A stretch of 64,000 nt of DNA from Trichobilharzia regenti. Its lineage: Eukaryota; Platyhelminthes; Trematoda; Strigeidida; Schistosomatidae. The translations under genes were made by a program, and so were the position numbers. How positions within the stretch are numbered: position 1 is the stretch's first letter; each line of letters starts with the position of its first letter. This document shows, one piece after another, positions 53,000-62,915 of the stretch. The notes below the pieces were generated by a model, which saw only the letters and a list, made by a program, of their open reading frames with translations, searched no databases and was not told the origin of the DNA. The stretch is taken from NCBI GenBank assembly GCA_944472135.2, contig OX235262.1:171057509-171121508 (forward strand), in the 5' to 3' direction.

Positions 53000-55445
53000 T
53001 TTCAACTCCGACCTTAGATTTATGTCGCCTAGAGAACCATATTAAAAAAAACCATCCTTGTGGTTGGGATTTATCGGCGGTATACACCCACTGACCGGTC
53101 GAGGTTCGAACCCAGGACCTCCGGCGGGTCACAAATTAAGGTTGACAACTATTTAGCCACTAACTGACCTAACTGAATTGTCAGCTCATGAATTCTAACT
53201 TCTACCAATTCGTGATCTTGGAGTGATCACCAACCAGTGTCATCGGCGAGACTCCATCCTCACATACTTGACTAGATCTTGAAGTTATTAAAGGAAATCA
53301 CAGGTGGTAAGCAAATAATGAATGATATTTCTGTAGATGTTGACATGCTTAATAAATCCTTCATATATATCCCTGCAGATATTATGGCTCCTAACTCAAA
53401 TAGTGTAAATAATGACTGCTTCTCAGGCTTCGATACGAATGATGTCCTCAAGTGTCTTCAATCTCTCAAACCTACTCAGTCCCTTGGTCATGATGGTATT
53501 CCTGCTGTTATCCTCAAGAAGTGTGCTGACATCTTGTGTTCACCATTAACTAACATTTTCAACAAATCGTTTTCCAAAAGTATTATATCTGACTCGTGGA
53601 AAAATATCAAGATTGTTCCAGTGCCTAAATCAACAAGTGGACCTAATGTTAAGTTTAGACCCATTGCTATTACCTCACCTTTTTTGAAAGTTATGGAAAG
53701 ACTTATTTTACTTAATCTTGAACCCTCTTTAAAGCCTTTTAATGACCCCATCCAGTTTGCTTATAAACATAGTAGGTGTACGTTAGATGCCGCTGTTGTC
53801 CTACACCATAACATAGTCTCTAGTTTAGATAAAGGAGCTAAATACGTTCGCTGTGCCTTCTTTGATTACACATCTGCATTCGACTCTGTTCCTAGGTCTC
53901 TATTGCTAAGTAAGCTTGCTGTAACACATGCTGAGAGCTGGAGAAATAAGTGGCTACATTCCTATTTTTCTGATAGGAAGCAGTGCACCGTCTACAATGG
54001 AAAGTCCTCAAATACCTCACTTACTTTAGCTGGTGTTCCTCAAGGTGCTGTTCTTTCTCCCTTCCTGTTTTCGTTTTTCTTACATGACTTGCCTCATTCT
54101 GATGTAGCCACTTTTGTTAAGTATGCTGATAACCTCTCTGTTTCTACACCTGTCAACTCTCAGTCAGATTGTTTCAAATTAAATAACTTTCTGTCAGAAA
54201 TTAGTCAGTGGTCCTCTTCAAACGGTCTCAAGCTTAATCCGTCTGAATGTCAGGTAGTCAGTTTCACTTTCAAACGTAAACGTGATCTACAACAACTACT
54301 TAGCTAGCTCACACGGCCCTACTATCATTGACGGCATAGAGGTGAAAATATATCCACTGTCAAGTATCTTGGGCTGAGTTTTTCCACCGATCTTTCCTAG
54401 TCCTCCCACATCTTGCTAGTTACTAGAAAGATGTTTCACATAACGTTCTACATTAGGAAATTTAGGCAGTCTGGCATAAAGCAGTCTTTGCTTTCTCAGT
54501 TTGTCAATTCTTGTATTCTACCCATCCCCCTTTACTGCTCCCCATTTATCTTTCCTGGACTACTTAAAAAAGACTTTACTTTGCTGAGAAGGGCACTAAA
54601 AGCCGTTAGTAGGGCAAGTGGGATAACGTTAAGCCAACTGGTTAACACTGTTGTAGATAGATATATTATATCATGTAAGAAACTAGCGAATACAATATTG
54701 TCAGACTCCGAGCATTCTCTCTGTATGCGGCTCTCTCCTTGCATTTCACCTGGTAGAACTAGAAGCAGCTATAGGAAGGAGGCTATATGCTAGGACTACC
54801 AAGTACAAAATCTCCACAATACCATATCTGGCACAGCTGTTATGTGATGAGAAATCCGTTAGGTATGACACGATAAACTTACTGCGGCACTCTAACAAAT
54901 AGTCCCATTAGTTTTTGTTTTCCTTTCCTCGTTACTATCACACTGTTGTTCTTATCTTCTATTATACACCAGTTTTATACTTCATATCCTTTGGTGCATT
55001 GTTTAAAATGTAAACGCAACGCTGTTCCTCTTATTTCTTTATCTTTTTTGGGTGTTGCTTTTTTGATTTTAAAAATCTTATAAAATGTATGAGGTATTTA
55101 GATGCAATATATTGTAATGCTGGCTGAAAATTCCATAACTGTACCACAAATACTGTTTGGAATAAAGCTGTTATTATTATTAATCTTATTATTATTAGAT
55201 GGACCTCACTGGTTATGACTTCTCTCTACAACTCCAGGAAACTTCATGTCCCATTGGATGAATGGTCTATAAGATTGATTTGTGACTGAGTTCGAACTCC
55301 TTTGGGTACGTAATGCCAATGAGTTCCATACACCAGGACGAAAGTGCTCTCCAGTCCCTCTTGTTGGCTTTCAGTAGTTCCCTAACTGACATCAATCTAC
55401 CGTCACAGTTGAATCGAATCAGGTCCCTACAAACTAACTGTTGAA
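53000..55445. mobile_element. FB-SINE inverted pair split by a CR1-like LINE
   Basis: A minus FB-SINE occupies 53000-53277, with its remaining end at 55196-55245 (GGACCTCACTGGTTATGACT, CTCCAGGAAAC). A plus-strand FB-SINE part follows, from the tRNA-like region to the tail (55246-55445: CCAATGAGTTCCATACACCA, GACATCAATCTACCG). The LINE lies inside, at TAGAT (53273-53277), which is repeated at 55196-55200. The uninterrupted family reads ACTTGACTAGATGTACCTC on this strand (compare 28318-28336). Confidence 0.8.
53278..55195 (+). mobile_element. CR1-like LINE copy 2, RT pseudogene
   Basis: A 5'-truncated non-LTR retrotransposon. The frame 53279-54307 opens at the truncation (first codon TTG, not a true start). 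RT motifs: SLGHDGIPAVILKKCA, NVKFRPIAITSPFLKVMERL (fingers), RCAFFDYTSAFDSVPRSL (motif A), GVPQGAVLSPFLFSFFLHDL (motif B), FVKYADNLSV (motif C; the second Asp is Asn). It stops at 54305, with frameshifts near 54300 and 54370 and a TAG replacing Trp near 54398. A second frame (54413-54793) continues the thumb as in copy 1. The 3' UTR ends GCTGAAAATTCCATAACTGT, GGAATAAAGCTG and ATT repeats. The endonuclease is missing. Confidence 0.9.
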
Positions 55446-55449
55446 AACG

Positions 55450-55898
55450 AAAGCGAGTCTTTCCTCTTTAATGGCTGCTAAATGTATAACCAATAACTGA
55501 TCACACATGAGAAAAAAGACATTTTTACACACGATTAGTGTTCATTCCTATCTATAAATAAGTAAATAAGCACGTGCTCAACATATGGTGGATATATAAC
55601 CTAGAATTCCATTGAATACCATTTTGGAGCTTAAAATAAAATAAATTAGATGTTCCAATTCCCTTTTAAAATATCAAAGTATGCTTTATATGCTGGCACA
55701 CTAATTACAGTTCCTGTATTTCTTTGATAAACCTTCTCAGAAGTATCATTTTGACATATTTATGACATTTGTGAGACATTCAGTTGGCATTCAAACGGTT
55801 ACTAATAGTAGTATTTCTTTTGCTCTAGTTTAAACACCGACTACGTAGATGCAACTGTACTTGAACTCAAAATATGAACAAACTATCATCATCTTCAT
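55450..55898. other. Unassigned sequence
   Basis: Nothing recognised. Confidence 0.3.
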
Positions 55899-55899
55899 G

Positions 55900-56145
55900 G
55901 TGCGTCGGTGGTTCATCGGCCAGAAGGCTTGCCAACCACGCCTCCTTTGGTTCAAGGTTCGATTCCCAGGTGGTGGACTCATGTAGCCCCACATCGCTCG
56001 CCAGTTGTGCACCAGACTAAGAGGAAAGGATAAGCATGAGTCTAGCAACCCTTTATCATAAGAAATAAATACCATTGCTACTAAAACTTCACAGTTCAGG
56101 CTCGATGCCCTATGGAAATGTAAAGGATTAAAATAAAATAATAAT
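55900..56145 (+). mobile_element. SINE-2 (RTE-tailed)
   Basis: GTGCGTCGGTGGTTCATCGG, a B box mutated to AGGTTCGATTCCC, GGTGGACTCATG, TCGCTCGCCAG, then a shortened RTE-type end (ATGCCCTATGGAAATGTAAA) and an A-rich tail. Confidence 0.75.
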
Positions 56146-56179
56146 GATAATAGCTTTCAGTAGTTGTTTTGTATGGATT

Positions 56180-56785
56180 ATATTTGTTTTTTTACGAGTT
56201 GATCGTGGATCGACATCAGTTAGAGAACTACACTGAAAACCAGCACTGGAGTACTGAGCAGCTGTTTCGTCCTAGTGCTCGGGACTCATCATCAGTACGC
56301 ACCTCACTCAGCACGGTTAGAACCCAGGACCTTCTGGTTACAATCCGTGATGAACTCGTAATAAAACAAATCTAATCCTTACAAACCAACTATGGAAAAT
56401 TCATCCAATGCTCGCTAGTGAGTGACTGGCTACAGGACAGAGTTTCCTGGACTTCTAGTGAGAAGTCGTGACCAGGGAGCTTTATCCAGTTAGGGGTGAC
56501 GATGGATTTCCCGCCAATGAAATTGGTTGGTGCCAGTCGCGGCAAATCACAAATTGGCAAGAGGTGGAATTTATGGGTCACTGAGTCGGATCCCAGTGGC
56601 TGAACAGTCGATTAGCTCACCTTGTAACCCGCTGGAAGGTCCTGGGTTCGAACCCAAACAGGTCAGTTGGTGCCTACCGCCGGTAATTTCTTAACCACTA
56701 GAATGAAACAGCTATCCTGTACTCTCTGTTAGTTTCCAATGGTTCTCTAACTGATATCAATCCGTGATCAACTCGTAAACAGTAA
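56180..56785 (+). mobile_element. FB-SINE copy 12 with inverted left arm
   Basis: Inverted tail, hammerhead complement and B-box complement (56185-56342), then forward tail joint (AATCCGTGATGAACTCGTAA, ACAAACCAACTATGGAAAAT), then full forward body with TGGCTGAACAGT, B box GGGTTCGAACCC (about 56645), degraded hammerhead and tail to GATCAACTCGTAA. The left-arm ribozyme keeps GGACGAAAC, but the cleavage triplet region is changed (AGCTGCTC). Confidence 0.75.
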
Positions 56786-56789
56786 TAAT

Positions 56790-57288
56790 AATAATAATCA
56801 AAAATATCATCCTCACAAATAGTAAAAGTAAATTAAGCCACTTGAAAATCTTTCAAAAGAATCCAATTCACAGATATGCTACCATTGTAAACAAGGCAGA
56901 TAGCTTCATTGTCAATTTCCTGTTACAATGATTTTCGCGGAAATTCTTTTAAAGAAGATAATAGAACAGAAGCGAACACTATGAGTATTATTTTACTAGA
57001 TTACTCAATTTTCTGTATACGACACTTAAAAAATTACAGAATATTTCACTTATGCGATGCACGAATTGCTGGTAGTAAAATAAATAAATAAATGAACAGT
57101 GCATTAAAAACTGCTCTTAAAGACAAGTACAACCATATTGAAAAGTGTAAACAAAACACTAGTAAATAACTTAGTTTGCTGGTGTATTTATTTGTTGTTG
57201 TTTTTTTTTGTTTTGAGAATGTTTAGCAATCAAGGATCACTAAATTCTAAGTTCTTTTTAAAAGACTGATTAATGAACAACATTAAAA
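56790..57288. other. Unassigned AT-rich sequence
   Basis: Nothing recognised apart from a short AAT array (56783-56797) and a T-rich tract near 57199-57212. Confidence 0.3.
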
Positions 57289-57289
57289 T

Positions 57290-58050
57290 ATTCTTTTCGA
57301 TGAATTCGGCATCAGTTCCTGCATTTGTATAACTATAATATACGGGAGAAAAGAATTCTTCTGTATCTGTGAAAAAGAAGCCTGGATATGCACATATACG
57401 ACTACAACGTAAAGGTGGTAGTCATCCAAGTGCGTCGGGAGCACAGCGATAAAATGCGCACCAACCACACCTCCTGTGGTCCGTGGTTCGATTCTCGGCC
57501 ACCGACGCACGCCTTCACCTTGCTAAGCCGGCAGTAAGATTGGTGAAGAAAGGAGGTTGGGCGTGCAGCTGGCAACCTGAACCTGTAAAAATAAACACCA
57601 CTGCTATCGGAACTTCAAGCGTCTAGCCTGAAGCCCGATGTTCCGCTAGGAACATAAAAGAATTAAAAAAAAAGTTGAGAAAATCGATTTAAAGAAATCT
57701 AATGCTGAAAAACTGCAGCTTATGTTTTCCATACAACCAACAGTAATTCTAAGAGAGAGAGAGATGAAAAGTACTTGAGCTGGCCACCTCTAGCTGTATC
57801 TAAAGATTCAACACCGGCTCCTGTGGAACTAGTTATACCGACCGTTGTTCTAGGTAACCTAATTACTCGTGATCAGGACACCTGCCACTGTGGTTGAATA
57901 AAGGTTTTGTTAAAACCATCAGTAGTTCTACATTACATCATATTGTTCATACAGGCGACAAAGCTATATAGCATTGAACAGTCTTTCTCTACAATCAAAT
58001 AGGAGACCGAGCGCTTTGGTCCAATCAGTCGACAGGGAAATCTAAATTTG
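57290..58050 (+). mobile_element. PLE-1 copy D, split by a SINE
   Basis: DEFGI (57301-57315), VKKKPGYAHIRLQRKGG (thumb, about 57370-57415), then SINE-2, then VEKIDLKKSNAEKLQLMFSI, LYRPLF (GIY-YIG remnant) and the C-terminal tail (GFVKTISSSTLHHIVHTGDK-type reading, AALNSLSLQSNR). More diverged than copies A-C. The 3' UTR and hammerhead are not found before Sm-alpha begins at 58085. Confidence 0.65.
57430..57673 (+). mobile_element. SINE-2 (RTE-tailed), inserted in PLE-1 D
   Basis: GTGCGTCGGGAGCACAGCGA, B box TGGTTCGATTCTCGG, CCACCGACGCACGCCTTCAC, RTE-type end CCCGATGTTCCGCTAGGAAC, A tail. Head ends GTGCGTCGG and CCGACGCAC pair over 9 bases. Confidence 0.85.
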
Positions 58051-58084
58051 AATTAAATAATTTATATGACCTATTGCAAAAGAG

Positions 58085-58335
58085 GTAGCTCTCGTGGCCA
58101 AAGTGGTCTAGAGGATAACGACGCTTTGGCGTTTGAAACTATGGGCACTGAGTTCAAGCCTCGGTGGGAACATCATCATCACTCACTGCAGAATGCAGGT
58201 ACATACAGATGACGAATCCAAAATAGGACGGACTGCGCATCCTGGACTGCACTGCTAGTCACCATCCACCTAATAACATCACATAGAAGTGCTGATGTGA
58301 TACAATAACAAACAACGTTCTTTCCATTGAGCTTA
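58085..58335 (+). mobile_element. Sm-alpha-like SINE
   Basis: GGTAGCTCTCGTGGCCAAAG, A box TGGCCAAAGTGG (58095-58106), B box GAGTTCAAGCC (58150-58160), then CATCATCATCACTCACTGCA and the hammerhead region. Recognised from the schistosome Sm-alpha family, whose consensus hammerhead reads CTGATGAGTCCCAAATAGGA followed by CGAAACGCGC. The downstream part to about 58335 is assigned by position only. Confidence 0.8.
58198..58262 (+). ncRNA. Decayed Sm-alpha hammerhead
   Basis: GGTACATACAG, ATGACGAATCC, AAAATAGGACGGACTGCGCA, TCCTGGACTGCACTGCTA line up with the Sm-alpha ribozyme. Core changes include loss of CTGATGA (AGATGACGA) and GAAA changed to GGAC, so cleavage activity is not expected. Confidence 0.7.
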
Positions 58336-58618
58336 GTGCAGTAGTTTTGAACTCCGCTTGTTTGAAAAGTACTGAAGGATGCTGAGGTGATTATTTTCTG
58401 CGCATATAAAGTTGTGACATTTGCGATCGCTAGCATGCAGGAATTTAACAAAGAAAAAGTGATGAAAAATCATAAGGTAACACTGAAAAGGCGAAAGAAT
58501 ATTAGTCTTTATTTCTTTATCGAACTTTCAAGTTATTGTTGCCTAAAGAAAAGATAACTGTGGTCAAATTTTCTTTAAAAAAAAGCTAACAGAAGTAATC
58601 CTACTGAATTAATAGTTT
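58336..58618. other. Unassigned sequence
   Basis: Nothing recognised. Confidence 0.25.
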
Positions 58619-58619
58619 T

Positions 58620-59545
58620 CAGTGCGTTCTCAAGCCTTTGAAGTAAAGAAATATGTAAGGCAAGGCCGCTCACAATCACTGATGATATTCCCAACTGTGC
58701 TAGACGGGAACATGTGGGAAACCGAAGGTGGGGAGCAAGAATACAGAAATACGCTGGGCTGATAAGAAGGCTTTAAATGATCTGAACTTCAAGGATGATT
58801 TATATCTAATATCACACAATTTGAAGACTTGGAAGCGAAAATCATTAAACTGGCAGATGCAGCTGTCAGTGAAAATAGGACTTTGAGTGAACTTAAAGAA
58901 GATAGAAGTGATGGAAATAATTAACTCGCGAACAACAGTGGCAAGTACCAGTCACTACAAACTGATGAAATTCTCTCACTTCTCTAGGCAGTATCGTTTC
59001 AACTACAAGCACCACTAACGAGGATGACAAAACTGGGATCGGAAAGGCAAGAGAGTCATTTATCACTCTGAGATCACTTTGGAAATCTGCTACACTCAGA
59101 ATAAACAACAAAATTCGAATTTTCCATGCCAATGTTGAATCAATCAGTCAGTAATTCTAAATGGGTCGGAAACTTGACTCACATCACACAAAAAGCATTT
59201 CTGACAGGCCACTGCAGAATTTTATCAGCATCTGCTACCATTCATTGGCTGCATAGTGGATATGAGATATCTGGTTGGAAGGAATCAGAAGCAAGAAACT
59301 TTGGGAATGAACCACTGGGTGACACTACACACCAAACCGTCGATCGAGTGGAAGGTGAATTGGAAACGACGAGTTTGGCATAGGTTCATGGTTGACATGG
59401 AGGAAATGTTGTGAGGATCAGATTAAATCTCATGGGCAACTGTGGGGTCAGCTGTAGAGAATTTCAGAGGACAGGGCACAATGAAGATGTGCCGTTGAAT
59501 TGCTGTGTTCCATTAGAACCCAAAGAAATACTAATAATAATAAAT
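58620..59545 (+). mobile_element. RTE LINE, RT end to 3' tail
   Basis: Plus strand: ALNDLNFKDDLYLISHNLKT region (RT motif C proximal), QTDEILSLL.GSIVSTTSTT, GIGKARESFITLRSLWKSAT, LRINNKIRIFHANVES, then the C-terminal blocks and the end CTGTGTTCCATTAGAACCCA with an AATAATAATAA tail at 59530-59541. Frameshifted throughout. Confidence 0.8.
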
Positions 59546-60120
59546 GTTTTTCAGAAAACAGAGTACTTACTTAAAGTGGGACACTATTTTTAAATAACCC
59601 AGTTTAAATTTTTCACTTGAGTGATTGATAAAATTACGACAACTTTTGGGCAGTTTTCATTTCCCAAGCTAAACCTTATTTTGGATAGTTTCAGCACACT
59701 ACATTTACATCTCGATAAACATCCTGAACTCTGGTAACAGTTTACTGTAACAATGACTGATATTTCAGATGCAGACAATTGATGTGCCTTTGCATTACTC
59801 TTGGTTTTATCATTGGTAAACTAAACTACCCATTAAATATTACACAAATCAAAATGTGAAGCACATCCATCAACTTGCTAAACTTTGCTTTGATCCATAG
59901 GAATCGGCTTGTCAAGATCCTGGTAATGCTAGGCATCATTAGTTAAAGATTATCGGCGCAATCGTACACAGTGATCTACAAGTGTTAACCCTTCATCATC
60001 TATAGATTTCTAAGTTCTATTTACCACTATATATTCTTTCCTCTATCTAAACGATCGTGGTCTGTTTTAATATCAGTTTGTTTTTACTCAGTTCGTTAGT
60101 TTTTTTAATTATAGCTACTT
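59546..60120. other. Unassigned sequence
   Basis: Nothing recognised. Confidence 0.3.
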
Positions 60121-60121
60121 A

Positions 60122-60357
60122 GTGCGTCGGTGGTAGAGCAGTTAGGACGCTCGCCGACCATGCACATGGCCAGGGTTCGATCCCCGGCCACAGACGCACT
60201 CCTCTACCTCGCCAAACGAGAAATAATGCTGATAAAGAGGAAAGGTTGGGCAGGAGGCTAGCAACCCCATCCTGTAAAAATTAAACACTGCTACAGAAAC
60301 TTCAAGCTACTAGCTTGAAGCCCTATGTTCCACTGAGAACCTGAAGGGAAAAAAATA
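60122..60357 (+). mobile_element. SINE-2 (RTE-tailed), full length
   Basis: GTGCGTCGGTGGTAGAGCAG (A box), B box AGGGTTCGATCCCCGG, CAGACGCACTCCTCTACCTC, GGTTGGGCAGGAGGCTAGCA, end CCCTATGTTCCACTGAGAAC with an A tail. Very close to 28721-28959. Confidence 0.9.
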
Positions 60358-60638
60358 TAGCTACTTAGATTAGTTAACCGCCAGTAGACCACTGATGCAA
60401 TATTGAACTTTATTTTATTCCATTACACAGTTTCTACCAAAATTCCTCTCAGTATCAATATCATTTATATTTCTTTGATTATTAACACTCGTCTGTAAAG
60501 CCCTTATCCCAAGTGCCAGATAAATCCACATCAACTGTTGAATACATTGTTCTAAATGAATGTTAGGAAACAGGGGAGTTAAAGGTAAATGGCTTACACT
60601 CTGACAAAGCGAAATCCTTATCACCATTGACTGAATGT
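60358..60638. other. Unassigned sequence
   Basis: Nothing recognised. Confidence 0.3.
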
Positions 60639-60639
60639 G

Positions 60640-61070
60640 ATTTTCAAGCGTTGGTCTGCAAAGATTTGATCGATTTTAACTTTGTTCATGAAATAACTTC
60701 ATTTCGATAACGATCTAAAGCCAGGAAATACTGGACACCTATTTTATCTGTGCTTATGACTCTTTAGTAGCACGTACCCAATACTCTATCTATTATGGAT
60801 AGGACCATGGACCATCTTGTTATGAAGCAAGCTTGCTAACCACTCAACGACTGAGACGGAATCCAGTAACCAGTTAGTGGATTCTAACTTCTGCTAATTT
60901 GCAATATATAGCATAACTACTAGTCAATAGCATTGGTGAGTATTTTCCCCCTTCATAGACGATTTGGTGAACCGCGCTGGTCACGAATTCTTACTACAAT
61001 TACAGGCAGTTTAACCCGATAATCAGTCTTTAGTGAACATTAAATTAGTTTTCGAGTGTTTATTTGAGGG
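60640..61070 (-). mobile_element. FB-SINE copy 13, degraded
   Basis: Minus copy: AGCGTTGGTCTGCAAAGATT, CATGAAATAACTTCATTTCG (tail), ATACTGGACACCTATTTTAT (hammerhead complement, core lost), tRNA-like complement with a destroyed B box, GTGGATTCTAACTTCTGCTA, and the body to about 61065 (GAACATTAAATTAGTTTTCG). Confidence 0.6.
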
Positions 61071-61219
61071 GATTCAACTGATTTCAGGCAACAGCCAAGG
61101 AAATACTATATATGTCCATGCTGATAAATGGGTCTTCATTCCAGTTACTGATGTCTTCATCTCCCTTCATGTGGGTAAATCAGTGATTTGATAAGGTCTT
61201 CTCATCTCATGCAAAATCA

Positions 61220-62425
61220 TAGTGAATATGAGATGGGGACAATGTCACGTGTCAGTTGAAACGCAACAGAAAACTCAACGAAGCGATGGAAGTGAATACA
61301 GCAATAAGACAAAGCTGCCTGCCTATTATCATCAAGGATGATATTCTTAATGGTAGTAAAATGAATTATGTGTCAGACCGTGTCTAGGAGTAAGAAGGCA
61401 GAAATTTGCTGCACCGATCGATGAGAAAACTCTAGAAGATCTGGACATCACGAGTGGATGATTTATGTTAAGTGTCACTTACACAAACTCGAAGACTTGC
61501 AGATGAAAACCAACAAGTTGACTGAAAAAGCAGGCAGAGGAGACAGAACTCCAGGTGAATATGAAGAAGATGGAGGTGATGAAGATAAACCCACCGAACA
61601 AAAAGCAATAGCAACAACATTAACAACCATCAATCACGATCAATTGGGGGGGGGGAGAGATTTGACAGAGGTTACTTCCTCCCTTCACTTATCTGAACAG
61701 GAATCACAGTTTCAACCACAGGCTGGTGGAATAGATGAAGATTTCAAAGCCAGCCAGCTAGTTAGCCAGTATGGGAAAGGAAAGGCAAGATACGCCTTCA
61801 TCGATTTGAAACCAGTTTGGAAATCTTCTGCACTAAACTGCACTGCACTCCGCCAGCCAGCCAGCCAGCCAGCATGAAGAACAAGATTCGGATTCTGTTC
61901 AACACAGATGTGAAGTCATTCAGTCAGTGACTTCTTCTATACGGGTTGAAAACTTGATATGAGCTTCACGAAGAGGATTTCCAACAGGTCACTGCAGATA
62001 TTTATCAACAGCTGCCACCTTCACTGGTTGGCTGCACACTGAGGATCGAATGGCCAGAAAGAATCAGTAACAAAAATCTCTGCCTGGCTAGCTGGCTGGC
62101 AACAAACCGACAGGCGAGAGCAAATTACTCAACTAATTTGTGGGGCAAAATGAAGATGGTTGGGGCACACGCTGAAGAGACCATCGAATGACATCGCGCG
62201 TAGTGCAGGCCATCGCTCGAGTGGAATCCTAATAGGAAACGACGAGTGGGTCGTAGATGCGAGTATGACATCGAAGAGATCATGTTAGGAGGAGGAAGAG
62301 AGGCTGAGACATTATGTTCAGTCGTGTGGCTAGACAGCTGAAGAGGACAGCATCTAATAGAAGATGGTGGAGATGTGTTACTGAAGCTCTGTGTTCCCGT
62401 TAAAAAACCCAAGGGAATAATAATA
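61220..62425 (+). mobile_element. RTE LINE, RT to 3' tail, with CCAG arrays
   Basis: Plus strand: NEAMEVNTAIRQSCLPIIIK (motif B region; usually VKTGVRQGCLLSP), LEDLDITS (motif C region; catalytic Asp pair lost), HKLEDLQMKTNKLTEKAGRG (frame 61458-61877), TINHDQLGGGRDLTEVTSSL, a CCAG array (61748-61758 and 61855-61873), FIDLKPVWKSSAL, then MKNKIRILFNTDVKSF, QNEDGWGTR-type and VEWNPNRKRRVGR blocks, ending CTGTGTTCCCGTTAAAAAAC and AATAATAA. A G9 tract at 61646 shifts the frame. Confidence 0.8.
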
Positions 62426-62429
62426 ACTC

Positions 62430-62915
62430 AACATAAAGAACGAGATTTGTATTTTCAACACTAATGTTAAGTCAATAAGTCAGTTATTCCATATAGGTCA
62501 GGAACTTGTCTCACACCTCACTAAAAGCATTTCTGAAAAGCCACTTCAGACTTTCATTAACAGCTGTCACCTTTTTTGGCTCCATACTGAAGATAAGATG
62601 TATGGCCAAAAATAATCACTAACAAGTGACTCTGTCAACGAACCAGTTAAGAAGCTATTGCTCGACAAACATCCTTAAGGATAGGGACATAGATCGGACA
62701 CACGCTGAGGAGACCATTGAATGATACCACATGCCAGGCTACTCCTCAAGTGGGAGGTGTATGCGAAACGATCAGTAGGGTTTTCAAAGTTGATATGCGA
62801 GAAATGCAAGCTTATAGGTAACGATGTAATCAGCCTGGAGGTGACCTTAGAGCAGAGGACAAAATGGATAAGTGTTACTAAAGCCCTATATTCCACTAGG
62901 AACTCAAACCAATGA
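62430..62915 (+). mobile_element. RTE LINE 3' fragment
   Basis: Follows the previous copy directly: HKERDLYFQH.CQVN, CHTSLKAFLKSHFRLSLTA, then KTWISVTKALYSTRNSNQ, the terminus CTATATTCCACTAGGAACTC. It joins head to tail with the tail of the previous element, so it may be an older copy into whose 5' side the other inserted. Confidence 0.7.

Noticed and set aside
53279..54307. Intact LINE ORF with its own start
   Set aside because: The first codon is TTG at the truncation point, and the frame ends in a stop followed by two frameshifts.
58095..58165. Functional tRNA gene in Sm-alpha
   Set aside because: The tRNA-like region lacks a closed acceptor stem and continues into the known SINE body.
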